Assembly: GCF_022458985.1 (NCBI RefSeq)
Contig: NC_061771.1
Coordinates: 27,830,001 to 27,894,000 of the forward strand
Source: Mugil cephalus
Taxonomy: Eukaryota > Chordata > Actinopteri > Mugiliformes > Mugilidae
Reading direction: 5' to 3'
DNA length: 64,000 bases
A program made the position numbers and the translations under genes. The notes beneath the pieces were generated by a model, which did not search any database, was not told the origin of the DNA, and worked only from the letters and a program-made list of their open reading frames with translations. Position 1 is the stretch's first letter. Every line of letters begins with the position of its first letter. Of the stretch, positions 46,702 through 58,553 are shown piece by piece.

Positions 46702-47639
46702 GCCAATATAAATCATAGCTATAGCAAAATCATGCGTAAATGAGATATAAACAGAAATAGAAAAGTCGAAGTTGTCTCAGAGGTATCAAAAGAAGTATGC
46801 TTAATTACTCCAACACTTATAGGCCTATTCATGCCAGAGAAAATGCACCAAAAATTACCCTCTAAGTAACTTTAAAGTCACAGTTGAAATTAAATAAATT
46901 ATTTTAGTAGTTTGCACATTACAAAATAAAATATGCTACCCTCATCATATGATTTACCAAATATTTTCCCTTTAAATTAAATGAACCTTTAATATATCCA
47001 CTGCTCTCTTTCAGCACACTGAGGAGCTACAGAGAAATAGCATTTTAGCAGCTAACGTTTCTCACCGTTGCTCTGTGTTTGTCAAAGCCCAGTAGTCCCG
47101 ATGTCAGAACCGCAGCGGTTCTCCCAATGGAAGGAAGGTAATTAGCCTGTTAGCCACAGAGCTAGCATTAGCATGGATGACGACGGTAAGTGCTTTTATT
47201 TCCAGATAATCAACTGCTCTTACCGACACGACTCGTCTCCTTTGGGTAATCGCTTGCTCCGGACTTCCAGCAGGTTAGTGTACTGTCTTTTTTGTTGTTG
47301 TTCTGTTTTTTAGGGCTATTCTTATTTCTCTCTTTTTTCTTTCTCTGTCCGCTAAGCTGGTAGTTGCCCTCACTCTGTGGCTAGAGACTAAAGAAAGACC
47401 GGGAAAACGACGCACGACACCGCACGAGCTGGACGTGGCCTGCGCTACGCCTGATTGGCTGTGAAGAAATGCTCTCCCACGTGGGGCCATGAGCGGTGCA
47501 TTCAATTGCAATTAGAATTTTTAAACTTTGGATAGGGGCAAATAAACTAATAAAATAATCACCCTCTCTTCTCTCTCTCTCTCATCTTATGATGTTTTAC
47601 ATCTGGGTTACACCCAGAAAACACAGAACATGTTCAGTG
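46702..47639. other. Spacer, no gene recognised
   Basis: AT-rich on the left; a CpG-containing patch at 47040-47480 has a short ATGGATGACGACG/gtaagt exon-like start at 47173 that I cannot connect to any downstream exon. Confidence 0.35.
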
Positions 47640-48760
47640 GATAGTATACGTGACATGTACACGCAAAATGTTTCTCAGCCTTCTGCTGTCAGTGCACGTG
47701 AAGATGCTCCCCAGAGCTCAAATGATGCTACAACAAATGAAAGCCTTTGAATTGCCTCAGGATTTCAGGGAGACTTTTTTTTTAAGGAATGTCTGTTTAT
47801 TCTAGCTAAAATTGCAAGGGCAGCTCCTTCTTCCAGCTTCGACAATACAGACAATTGTTGAAGAGATGCAAAATGTGCATGATTTGGGACAGGATTACAC
47901 TTTAAATAAACTAAATTCACTTTTGAAAAATGACATGTGTCTAACTGATGATGCTATTGCTAAAATCTGTGACTGCGTGAAGCTATCCAGAAATGGAATT
48001 TCTTACGGTGACAAAGTGCAAAATCCAGAAGATGATGTGTAGCAGTAACTCTGCAGCTTAAGGATATTGTTGACATGATTTGTGCACAACATATTTCGTT
48101 GTCCCAAGTAACCTATCTTAACCTTTCTAAACCATGAATATTTGTAATCAAGGGAGTGTTTATTTCCTGAGACAACACTAAAATGCAAACACCATTTCAT
48201 GCGTCATTATCCGGCACTAATCTTGAAATTTGGCCCCTTGATCAGAGTATAGACCATTTGTTCAAAAGTAAACGCAGCTACTTCAAGAGATGTGCAAAAG
48301 CATTTAGAGAACTTTAAACAGATATGCCTAACTTTATCCGAGAGACATCAGATGTTTCAAGCATACCTTTCAGCCGGGCCAGGCTGCAGTCAGCTTCTGC
48401 AAGTCAAACACAGTTGTACTTGTTATCCCAGCCTTTACAGGGATGCAATTACATGCAGTGAGAGAGTTTGGCTTTTCAGAACACAATACTAGTGTTTCCA
48501 CACACATACAATACAAAGGTACATCATATAAAAAGGGAAATTTCCTTGTTTGGAGTTTGGAGAACTTCTCATTATTTTAATTCAAAATGATGCAGCTGTG
48601 TATTTTGTGGTAGATATACATGAGGCGGACTATATTCCTGAATACCATCTGTACTCAGTATCAAAACAGAGTACAAGGTTGCAATGTCTTAACATCAATG
48701 ACTTGGTAGATTTTTATCCATTACATCATACATTGTTGATGGGCACCAAGTGATTCCGCT
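47640..48760 (+). pseudogene. Second, decayed relative of transposase gene B
   Basis: LKLQGQLLLPASTIQTIVEE with MQNVHDLGQDYTLNKLNSLL (47803-47930) matches the region between the zinc fingers and the core in this family. 48195-48370 reads HHFMRHYPALILKFGPLIRV ... ENFKQICLTLSERHQMFQAY, parallel to the KHHFMIHYP...KNVTKTLAKKHQ stretch of gene B at 45390-45540 but clearly diverged. 48550-48753 is the C-terminal beta-rich end (CLNINDLVDFYPLHHTLLMG). The central core is deleted. It belongs to a different subfamily from the copy at 43571. Confidence 0.65.
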
Positions 48761-48984
48761 GAAATACAGTATGTTATCAAAATAAACATAAACTAGACCA
48801 TGTACTTCTTAGCAAAAGATTAAATGCTATTTGAGAAATACAAAAGTGACATTTTTTCCTATTTAGAAGTATAGAAAGTAGACATCCTTACTCAATCATA
48901 CTCAAAGTAGAAGTTCCTGTAATTTGTATATGTACATTGGTGACTAATTGTAAATTTCTTGCATCTTGATATCATTTTTTCTTT

Positions 48985-50035
48985 TAGAAAGGCCTGACAT
49001 GGAGCAAACATTTCTACGCAGCGCCATAACTGAGGTCCTGCCTGACCTGTCACAGATGAGTATAGATATTCTAAGAGCACTTCGGTCCCTTGGGGTTGAG
49101 ACATCTGATGACTTTCAGTTTATTGAGGAAGCTGATCTGGTGTCAGCATTGAGGCCCATTCAAGCCTGAAAACTACTTGCTGCTTGGAAGCTAAGATGTA
49201 AGTTAGGTTTTGCAGTACAGGATGCAACCAGTGCCCAAAGTACCCTGAATAAAAGATTGATCAGGAATGTGGAAGCATTCGCATTTGGGCCCTGAACACT
49301 TTGTATGTGTGTGTGTGTTTGTTTGCAGGTATCCTTGGAGTCGATTTCACCCAGAAGTTCATCCTCTACATCTTCAAACAACTACCAAAGCCCTGACTGG
49401 GTGGATGCTTTTATGATGCAATGGGAAAAGTTCCCAGAGGAACTGATGGTATGCTAGTCCACTTTCAGGAACTAACCGGAATTGGGCTGAAAGAAGCTTT
49501 CACATGGATCTGAAGGGGAAACGGATCTTCAGCTACTTGAAGTCGGTTTGTGTAAACAAATTGTGTAAGCAGAAAGTTACTAGAAGCTATAACAAAGTAT
49601 CAAGTGATGAGGATGAGTGGTTGCTCTGAAGACCTCAAAGATGTGGCGTTGTTGACACTTTAGGTTAGTCAGAGTGGATTTTGAAAGGCCCAATATGTCA
49701 CACACACACTGTGGTAAAGTTCTGTATATATGGTGGGCAATTAAAATGAAAATTTTGAAATCTTGAAAAGTTTAAAACAGAATGTTCAAATTGTTTTGTG
49801 TTATCTTTTAATTAAGTTTGAATTGTGTGTTTTTTTGTTTGTTTGTTTTTTTCCGTTTTTTAGGACGATCCTGCTATTCTGCAAAGCGCTTCATGCTGAG
49901 TGGGGATCAAAACATTGTACAGGACACATCCCCTCATTCATGTCTGTCCTGTGCCTGATGTTTGGGAGCTACTATTGCCTAAACATACACTATCCATCAT
50001 GCCTGGCATCAACCCAGGAGTTTCTGCAGCAGTGA
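48985..50035 (+). pseudogene. Second relative of gene A: SAM domain and downstream exons, broken
   Basis: 48990-49195 encodes a SAM-like domain (VLPDLSQMSIDILRALRSLG, VETSDDFQFIEEADLVSALR, PIQA-stop-KLLAAWK); the stop TGA at 49167 replaces what is probably an Arg codon. An acceptor at 49329 opens VSLESISPRSSSSTSSNNYQ with SPDWVDAFMMQWEKFPEELM, then the frame decays. 49862-50035 reads LFCKALHAEWGSK and LCLMFGSYYCLNIHYPSCLA, comparable in position to the FGTSYNSMLHNMYTFIQTT stretch of gene A. Exon borders suggest a once spliced gene. Confidence 0.55.
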
Positions 50036-50054
50036 GTTTTTTTGGGGGGCTTTG

Positions 50055-51130
50055 ATTAATACCAGTGAAATTTACAAGTTGTTCTGTGCAAGCGGTGCAG
50101 CCTTGTATGGGAAAGGCATATTGGAGCTCCCAGTAACTAGTCTAACAGAGGAGTTTAAGTGTGCTAAGGCTAGACTGGAGATGACTCTTACTCAGTCAAA
50201 AGATCCAGTAGTCAGGCGGACAGCCCCCGCGGTCAAAACAGGGAGGAAGTGGAACCCAAGAGATGCAGTTCAGGAAGCACAGGCTGCCCTCAGGCTCAGG
50301 GATATCATGGGGCATGTGCAGCAAGGGCGTGGTGGCCTGGGACTGTGTGCAGGGAAACCTCTGTGGAGCAAAGCGTCTGCGGCGGAAAAGAGGAAGATGG
50401 TAGTGGAGGAAACTGTAGGCAAGAGGAAGTAATGAGGTGCCCCGAAGGCAGTGTCGCAGGCTAAGCAAGGACAGTCGGTGAACTGGGAGAGTGTAGAGAA
50501 AAGGAAGGTGTCGTGGAGAGAGCTGTGGAGCATGGAGGTTAGTAGGATTAGATTTATGATAGGGGCAATTTATGTGCTGCTATCTCCCCAGAACCTAAAC
50601 CAGTGGCTAGGGGAGGATGCTGCCTGCCCACTTTGTTCTTGTGCATGTACGCTCAGCCACATTTTGTCAGGTTGTAGGGTTAGTCCCTCCCAAGGTAGAT
50701 ACACCTGGCGCCACAACCACGTTCTGAAATGCTTAGCAGCTGCAATTGAGGAAAAACGGATTAAAGCAAATTCCTCAGCTGCTAGAAAGGAGAATAAGCA
50801 TATTATGTTTGTTTAGGAGGGAGATAAGGCCAGATCAGGGAGGCGCAGGCATAATGTAGGGCAGCTAAGTGTGGGCGGAGCCTGGGAGTTGAGGACCGAA
50901 CTAGATGGTGCCTTGAGTGTCCCACAACAGATAGCTGTGACCCTTAAAAGACCGGACGTGCTTTTGTGATCTGAGAAAGAAAGGATAGTGTATTTTGTGG
51001 AGTTAACTGTCCCGTGGGAAGACAGAGTTGAAGAGGTGAACGAGCGCAAGAGAGACTTGCCCAGTGGAGGTCGGCTGCCGTGGATTTGTTGTGAAATCTG
51101 CCATTGCTCTCCTGTGTGAGTTGGGCATTC
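50055..51130 (+). pseudogene. RLE-type non-LTR retrotransposon, C-terminal part
   Basis: Reads KCAKARLEMTLTQSKDPVVR, TGRKWNPRDAVQEAQAALRL and MGHVQQGRGGLGLCAGKPLW, then a frame change, then WRELWSMEVSRIRFMIGAIY and a CCHC finger in CPLCSCACTLSHILSGCRVS. This is followed by the endonuclease part (RPDVLL ... VELTVPWEDRVEE), the pattern of the restriction-like endonuclease of R2/R4/NeSL/HERO-type LINEs. Stops interrupt at 50430, 50814 and 50968. The reverse-transcriptase core lies to the left in the ancestral element and is not present; the insertion abuts the broken gene A relative. Confidence 0.7.
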
Positions 51131-51295
51131 GCGGAAAACAACAGAGGGTTGCCGTAAAAACATATGTCCCTGGCAGCGGAGCGAGCGAGTCAGTGGCTGT
51201 GGCTACGGAGGAAGCACGCTAGCTGGGGAGCATGCTAAAGGTAAGGCTAGCTATGTGCTAACATTAGGTAGCAGTTGTAGTTAGTCCAAAAAAGC

Positions 51296-51480
51296 GTTGA
51301 ATAAGGTCAGCTGGACTTGTAGAATTTCTTGAAGACGTTTCGCCACTCATCCAAGTAGCTTCTTCAGTTCTGATAAACTAGTGGGAAATTGAGGTTTAAA
51401 TAGGAAAAACTCTGTGGGTAACACCCACCAGGAACTTGCTTGACGAGAAACTGGGGTCACTAATTACCATAATGGCTGAT
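51296..51480 (-). mobile_element. Probable Penelope-type terminal repeat, copy 1
   Basis: Contains CTGGACTTGTAGAATTTCTT, GAAGACGTTTCGCCACTCAT and CCAAGTAGCTTCTTCAGTTC, a combination repeated in shortened form at 63590-63730 together with the trailing GAAACTGGGGTCACTA word. I associate this repeat with Penelope-like retroelements of fish. No reverse transcriptase is nearby. On the minus strand it contains a hammerhead-like core. Confidence 0.45.
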
Positions 51481-52325
51481 ACTTACCTGTCCTTGAATGG
51501 GGGGAACTGTGTGCCTAGGCTAACTTATCCTATGCATAGAGCTCTAACGAGGCCATTGTCCATGGGAACCTGGAGGCTCAATGTGTGAATGGTTGTAGTT
51601 AGATTAATCGCATCTGTCAGTTGAAAGGCACATGATGGCGTGGTGAAGCCTTCTTGAGGTGTCGTGGGTCTAACTTAACGAAACATCAGTGAAGGGAGGT
51701 GCCCACTTGAAAACCCCAATGATGTGCGGCACACTGCCTACTGTTGCTAGTTAGGCTCGTTTCCTGATGTTTTCTTGTGTGTAACTTCTGGTCTTCGCAG
51801 AGGGGAGGAATGTTGTTTAAAGCATAGTTGAATGTCCCATCATTTCTTACTTACTATTAGCGGTTAGGCTAATTAGCTGATGCTTTCGAGTGTTTCGTTT
51901 CCGTGGCTAGGCTAATTGTATCTCGTTTCTGACATAGGCAGAAGGATGAGATGTCCTGGTCTGAGTGTAGTTGCATTGCCATCTCTATTACCTACTGCTG
52001 GTGTCTAGGCTAATTAGCTGGTGTTTTTTTTTTTTTTTTTATTTCCGTGGCTAGGCTAATTGTATATCGTTTCTGACATAATTAGTAGCTGCTGGTTGGT
52101 TGTCCAGTTGGACCCGGCTTCTAAGGGAGTTTTGCCTTAGATCATGGCACAAGGGATTGTAACATCTCGTCCTGTGTGTTAATGAATATGAAAAGTTGTT
52201 TACATATCAATTGTATTTTTAGAGAATTACTCCACAGCTGCCAGTTTTTTTCTGTAAAATAAACCGATTTTTTTTTTTTTTTTTTTTAATTTAGCAGCAG
52301 CTGTGGGTTAAACAAACAAAACCAC
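51481..52325. other. Repeat-like non-coding stretch
   Basis: The phrase GGCTAGGCTAATTGTAT(A/C)TCGTTTCTGAC(A) occurs twice (about 51904 and 52049) and GCTAATTAGCTG(A/G)TG twice, so there is local duplication. Poly(T) runs lie at 52027 and 52268. No coding frame was recognised. Confidence 0.45.
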
Positions 52326-52329
52326 TTCC

Positions 52330-52515
52330 CAATAATGTTTAGTTCTCCCTTGTGTTGACTCATCAGAGTCCTTCTGAGGGCATCCTGTGGTGTGTGGCTC
52401 TAACAACACAACGTTGTAAGTTTAGTAAACTTACTGACAATGTTGAAAACAAAGCTGACGCTCAGCTTTGAGATGAAGCTTCTGAAGCATCCTGAGTCAG
52501 ACTGCTGGACTTAAG
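52330..52515 (-). pseudogene. Inverted end of an Ig-family V exon
   Basis: On the minus strand this reads CCAGCAGTCTGACTCAGGAT, CTCAAAGCTGAGCGTCAGCT and TTTGTTTTCAACATTGTCAG before the donor TAAG, matching the 3' end of the V exons at 35100-35179 and 55737-55813 and some 120 bases of the following intron. Only the last quarter of the exon remains. Confidence 0.85.
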
Positions 52516-52796
52516 AATGTAAAGTAATGTGGATGTTTACAGGTTCAGAAGTCGGTGACAATCAGACTTTTCATGGCTCTAAGAGTGAAGGGAGTGCAGA
52601 GTGAAAGTTCCTTAGAGCGGCTCGGCAGCCAAGCAGAAAGGCAGGTGGAAGCCTGATCGGCCACCTGGTGTGCCTCCCAGAACTGGTACTCTGCATTAGA
52701 AACCAAAAGGCACCTAAACGATTCAGCGGACAAGTGTTGGGACACGATGGTCACGACTCCTTTATTTTTGTTTTTATTAGTTGAAATTTCTTAACA

Positions 52797-53568
52797 ATGG
52801 CAGCGACAACATTGTTCGCTTTCGTGACTGTTGCATCGTTGATCGGTGAGTTTATATCGAGTATGACATGACTCCTCAGTGTCATTATTACTTAGACATG
52901 CTAATTATTATCGTTATTAATTATTATCACTTTTAATCATTATTATTATTATTATTATTATAAATGGTAATTGTGCTCATCATTATTATTGCTGTGGGTC
53001 GCGACTACGCTTTCAATAACTTTTCTTAGTAAACTTTGGACGTGATGAAAGTGGCTACTAGTCAAATAGCTTTATAGCTTAGAGTTGTTCTTATAGTATT
53101 TAGTCTTTGTGTTGCATGGACCGATTATGATGTGTGCACACTCGCACACTTGCGGTTCTTTAGATGAATTAGAATTAGATTAAGTCAAACAACCGCCCCG
53201 ACACACACACCACGATGCAAGATATAAAACAGGATGAACCATCTGTCCCTTCTGTTGTAAGTGAAGATCTTTACTTCACCTTCAGTTGATGGAACAGTTT
53301 GATTATTTACTGAATATAATGAATTTCTTTTGTTATTGATTCAGCTTTGTAACAGAGGAAGGTTTTACACCATCCTCATCCTCAGGTTGACATGAACTGA
53401 TCAAACTGTATTTTTTTTTTCTGATTAGTTTCCCCAGAAAAACGTCCCATCATCAACCAGACTCAGCTGATTAAAGTACCAGAAGGATCTAATTTGACTC
53501 TACAGTGTCAAATTGATCCAGAGATCAACCTAACAAACTACACCTTGAACTGGAGGAGACACCAAATG
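52797..53568 (+). pseudogene. Ig-family gene 2, truncated in the V domain
   Basis: The leader exon 52797-52845 (MAATTLFAFVTVASLI) has an intact donor. The V exon starts at 53438 after CCCCAG and is collinear with the other copies as far as the NYTLNWRR segment (about 53568). There the similarity stops and unrelated sequence follows. The second V cysteine, stalk, membrane helix and tail are missing, so no normal receptor can be made. Confidence 0.85.
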
Positions 53569-54190
53569 CGCAAGACCATCTTAATCAAAATTGGGCCTGG
53601 AGTGCATCAAAATGTTTGACTGTAACCGGAACACACACTAGCATACAGGCTACTGATTAACTAAAAAGAGCCCAAACCGATTTCTCAAAATTATTGAGGA
53701 AATAAAATGAACTAAATAGATGACAAAGAAAACATTTCTGACCTTTTATTATTATTTTTTTTAAAAATAGCACTCTCATGTCTCAAGGTCTGAAATATTA
53801 AATTACAAGCAAACCTGCAGAACACTGCAACACTGGCAGTAACAAAACAGTGCTTACTGCATAGATTAAAAAAGTGGCTAATAACGGCCAGCGTTATCTC
53901 ACGTATCATGTTATGGCAGGAACAAGCACTAGTAACCATAGATATAATAAAGTTGTTGTTGCTGTTTTATTTTTTTGACGATCTTTGTCAGGTCTTTGTC
54001 AACTTTTCTGTGCCATGAGAGTTTGAGTCAATGATTTGAATATGAATTGCTAGTGTAGGCGTTGTACTTCCTCTTTGCGTTGTGTAAATGAACAGACGAA
54101 GATCCCTGTTACGGCAGATGTTTTTTCATCGTCCATGTTGCTGATGAAACTTTTGCTTTGACAGTGTCGTGCAGCGGTGGGAGGAGTCTC
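53569..54190. other. Unrelated sequence after the truncated V exon
   Basis: Non-coding as far as I can see; it replaces the rest of gene 2 and runs up to the promoter-like region of gene 3. It may be an unidentified insertion. Confidence 0.3.
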
Positions 54191-54355
54191 CCTGAACTTC
54201 CATTCTGATTGGCTGCCGAGCCGCTTCAGAAAAAAAAAAACACCTGAGCGACCGAGCGGACAGGTGGGACCTAGTTGGGACACCGTCATCACGACTTCTT
54301 TAGTTTTAATTATTATTATTATTATTATTTTTTATTAGTTAACATTATTTTAACA

Positions 54356-56638
54356 ATGGCAGTAACAACATTGTTCGCCTTCGTGACTGTTGCATCGTTG
54401 ATCGGTGAGTTTATATGTTTATATGAAATGACTCCTCAGTGTGATTATAGACACGCTCATTATTGTCATTATTTTTTTAATCATTATTAATTATTATTAT
54501 GAATAGTAATTATTATTATTGCTGTGCTTAGTGAACTTTCAACGCGTTGAACCTGGCTACTAGCCAAGTAGCCTAGTGTAGCTTTGTAGCTTCGAGTTGC
54601 TCTTATAGTTTTTAGTCTTTGTGTTGCATGGACACCGATGCGTGCACCGATGTGTGCAATAAATCCTTTACTAATCCTAGATACTAGTTAGAAAGGTTAT
54701 GATTTAATCTAAACAAACTACGGGTGGAAGTCCGACATCCATCAGGGCGGATGCATCCATCAGGGCGGATATCGGACTACAACGCGTCCATGTGCTTCAT
54801 ACCGTCAGACAGGTACAGGTCCTCCCCCATGCATTGCAGTACACCTGACAAAGATAGCCAAAAAAAAAACAGAGCTCTCACTCGTGAGCCAATGAAGTTA
54901 AAACAAACATCAGAACAGTTGTTCGTAACATACTACTTTAAGATCGAAAATCGGCATTTTCAGAGGCGGGTCGACTGGCCTTTGGTGATTTCACATCGGC
55001 ATTACGGCAGATATTTTTTTCAAATTCGTGCCCGGCTGTCGCTGACTGAAATTGCGGTGTGCGTAGTGTGTGCAAGACATAAAACAGGACGAACCATCTG
55101 TTCCTTCTGTTGTAAGAGAGGATCTTTGAGGAGGTAGTTATTGAGACTTCACATTTAGTGAATGGACTAAACACAAACGAGTTGTGTAAAATGTTCATAC
55201 ATTTCAAAACATCATGGAGATGTAATGTTCATTTTCAGTCATTGCGTGTCATCAATGATTATTATTATTATTATATGACAGTTTGATTATTTGCTGAATA
55301 TGATGAATTTCTTTTGTTCTTGATGCAGCTTTGTGACAGAGGAAGGTTTTACACCATCCTCATCCTCAGGTTGACATGAACTGATCAAACAGTTTTTTTG
55401 TTTGTTTGTTTGTTTGTTTGTTTTGTTTTGTTTTTTTGTTTTTTTTCTTTGGTTAGTTTCCCCAGAAAAACGTCCCATCATCAACCAGACTCAGCTGATT
55501 AAAGTACCAGAAGGATCTAATTTGACTCTACAGTGTCAAACTGATCCAGAGATCAACCTAACAAACTTCACCTTGGACTGGAAGAGAGTGGACATCCCAC
55601 ATGTCTCAGACCGCTTTGTTTACTCCCGTCAACGTGGGACAGATCATCCTGTGGAACAGATGCAGCGATACAAGAACAGAGCAGAGCTGATTGAAGAGGA
55701 CCTGACCAGAGGACGGATGACTCTACTGATCCCCACAGTCCAGCAGTCTGACTCAGGACTGTACAGATGCTTCATCCCAAAGCTGAGGGTCAGCTTCTTT
55801 TTCAACATTGTTGGTAAGTTTACTGAACTCACAACGTTGTGTTGTTGGTGCCACACACCACAGGACCCCCTCAGAAGACCCATGTCCTTCTCTGATGAGA
55901 CACCACAAGGGACAACTACACAGTATTAGAAAGGTGGTCATAATGATGTGGCTGATCTGTGTAGGTGGATAAAACTGCAAGTTAATAATTAAGTTTTATT
56001 TTATCTGTAACTGTGACAGTGACAAAGAGAGAGGATGTCGCCATGACGACGTCTCCAGGATACAGAGTCGTGAACCCCACTGTGTCTGGTAGGTCTTTAT
56101 TTATTTCACTATAGTTTGGAATAAAGTTATTAATCTAAACTATGTTGTGTTGTTAAATTAAATCCCATTTGAGTTTATTCCTCTAAATTCAAGAGTTTAA
56201 TTTCTTTCAGGTCCTGTAGAGAAGAGAAACCACTGGATCATTCTTGGTGTCTGTATTTGTTTCCTTGTTCTTGGTTTCATCATCCTGGTGAAGAACAGAC
56301 GGATTAGTGAGTTACAGACTTTTACATTTTAACTGGACATTGTGATGAACATGTACTTTATTTTATATCTAATAGTCAGACTTGACTGTGTTTAGCAGCT
56401 AAAGCTACTTGAGGCTTTACATTTGAAGTTCAGGGGCCACATTCAGAACAAGTTGATCTCAAGGGGCTCAGATTAATAAGAGAAAAACAACACCAACAAC
56501 CACAGACTCTTCCTACAATAAAAGGTAGATGAAGAGAGAACTGGAGAGAATCAGTTCATTCATCTGGAAACTGGTCTCCATCTTCTTACAGGGATTAACA
56601 GACGGAGAATAGATGAAGAAATGGGAATGAGAAGATGA
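54356..56638 (+). CDS. Ig-family gene 3: single V-domain membrane protein, complete
   Basis: Five in-frame exons: leader 54356-54404, V 55466-55813, stalk 56020-56088, transmembrane 56211-56306, tail 56592-56638 (TGA 56636), giving 202 residues. The leader is identical to that of gene 1 (MAVTTLFAFVTVASLI). The V domain has Cys in LTLQC, Trp in LDWKR and DSGLYRCFIPK. NQT, NLT and NFT are possible glycosylation sites. The membrane helix is WIILGVCICFLVLGFIILV, three residues shorter than in gene 1 through an in-frame 9-bp loss. The short tail (KNRRIRINRRRIDEEMGMRR) is basic, with no Tyr motif. It is close to gene 1 throughout, introns included. A costimulatory or adhesion-type surface protein is likely from the fold; the ligand is unknown. 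Confidence 0.85.
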
Positions 56639-57162
56639 AGGAGACAAAGATGAGGACAGAGACAAAGATGAGGACGTCACCACAGTGAACGTGGTCATGA
56701 ACCTCCAGCAGGGTCAGCTGTGATTCTGGAGGACTCTACCTTCAGTCATTTAACTCTCATCTTGAGGACGAACTGCTACAATATTTTAATGAATCTATTC
56801 GTATTAGATGTATTTATTCCGTTAACTATGATATTTATTTTTATGCTGCACTTTGACGTGATGATTGTTTTCTACCTATTTGTCTTTGTAGATATTTTAT
56901 TCTATCTTTAAGCCACGTCAGAGTGTTTCCATCATGTCTCCTTCAATAGAGTGAAACAGCTTCAGAGCCTCAGTGTTGAACGTCTCTACTTCAGGGTCAC
57001 ATGTGGGACAGCAGTAGGTTTTTGATCCAGTCAGAGCTCTGTACATGAGTCGTGTTTGAGTAAATGATGCAACATGTTATTTTCTTCATGTCATTATAGG
57101 ATTCAACCAAATATTTTAGAATATTAGAATATTTTTTCACTTCTGTGATAGAAACTTTTCTT
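56639..57162. other. 3' flank of Ig gene 3
   Basis: Contains GAACGTGGTCATGAACCTCC soon after the stop, which may be the 3' UTR. No polyadenylation signal is strong enough to fix its end. Confidence 0.35.
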
Positions 57163-57167
57163 TTTAG

Positions 57168-57738
57168 TGTGCTATCCCTTGTATGGTATTTGGGTCAAAT
57201 TGACCCGTTTCAGATTTTTACAAGAATAAAAATGGTACAAGTATAAATTTTTTTCTACCTGAACTCAATGGCCTCAGCTTATTTTCTGTGATAAACACGT
57301 ATAAAGAAACAAAAACAACTATACTATACCCCACACATTTACATCCTTCATATGGTCTTCTGGTCATTTTGACCCGCATACACAGAGACACACACACACA
57401 TACACACACAGCACAACACACAGAGCAATTTTTAGAGCCACAATGTCTCTGAAGAGCTTCCATGTATTCAGATTTGACAACTGGGAATCAAGACACATTA
57501 CTTTGTGTGAACAAATGGATGGGTCACACAGCAGGACATAATTTCCCCTCGGGGATCAACATAGTATATCACAATCAAAATCAAATCAAAAGACCTCTTA
57601 GACGGCGGGGGGACAAGTTGGCAGCAATCTGCACCATGTGGGACCAGTGGGTGGACCGGCTTCCCTGTCTTTATAACCCTGGGCCCAATGTAACTGTGGA
57701 CGAACGGCTTGTGGGGTTTAGAGGCCGCTGCCCTTTCA
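57168..57738 (+). pseudogene. piggyBac-type element, 5' part, cut by the assembly gap
   Basis: GTATTTGGGTCAAATTGACC at 57187 resembles the terminal region of fish piggyBac elements. 57444-57738 encodes MSLKSFHVFRFDNWESR and, after a frame change, DKLAAICTMWDQWVDRLPCL, YNPGPNVTVDERLVGFRGRC, PF, a conserved part of the DDE domain; the Asp in VTVDE is the first catalytic Asp. It continues into the run of N, so intactness cannot be judged. A CA-rich stretch lies at 57380-57420. Confidence 0.8.
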
Positions 57739-58238
57739 NNNNNNNNNNNNNNNNNNNNNNNNNNNNNNNNNNNNNNNNNNNNNNNNNNNNNNNNNNNNNN
57801 NNNNNNNNNNNNNNNNNNNNNNNNNNNNNNNNNNNNNNNNNNNNNNNNNNNNNNNNNNNNNNNNNNNNNNNNNNNNNNNNNNNNNNNNNNNNNNNNNNNN
57901 NNNNNNNNNNNNNNNNNNNNNNNNNNNNNNNNNNNNNNNNNNNNNNNNNNNNNNNNNNNNNNNNNNNNNNNNNNNNNNNNNNNNNNNNNNNNNNNNNNNN
58001 NNNNNNNNNNNNNNNNNNNNNNNNNNNNNNNNNNNNNNNNNNNNNNNNNNNNNNNNNNNNNNNNNNNNNNNNNNNNNNNNNNNNNNNNNNNNNNNNNNNN
58101 NNNNNNNNNNNNNNNNNNNNNNNNNNNNNNNNNNNNNNNNNNNNNNNNNNNNNNNNNNNNNNNNNNNNNNNNNNNNNNNNNNNNNNNNNNNNNNNNNNNN
58201 NNNNNNNNNNNNNNNNNNNNNNNNNNNNNNNNNNNNNN
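57739..58238. other. Assembly gap, 500 N
   Basis: Exactly 500 undetermined bases, a conventional size for a gap of unknown length. Frames reported across it are meaningless. Confidence 1.
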
Positions 58239-58553
58239 TATAGTAATTGTGGTACAACCACTGAATGCAATTTCTTAAAGTGGCCACTAGGTGTCACCAC
58301 ATCCCATGAAAACCATTTAGGACACATTATCATGTACAAGAACGTAAAATAAGAACAGATAAAAGTAGAATTAAGAAATTTAACAGTACACAGTAGAATC
58401 AGAGGCCAATAAATAGAAAAACAGATAAAAAGGGAAATGAAATTTGACCAGTAACATTAATAAACAGCGCCCACTTTAAAAAGGATTTAAAGGACGAATG
58501 GCAGATGGAATAAAAGATTTTAAATGTGTTTAAAAAATGTTTTAAATATTCAC

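Noticed and set aside
47173..47200. Possible first exon ATGGATGACGACG with donor
   Set aside because: Short, with no matching downstream exon; chance occurrence is likely.
57462..58352. Frames crossing 57739-58238
   Set aside because: They run through N bases; only the part before 57739 carries a real piggyBac match.
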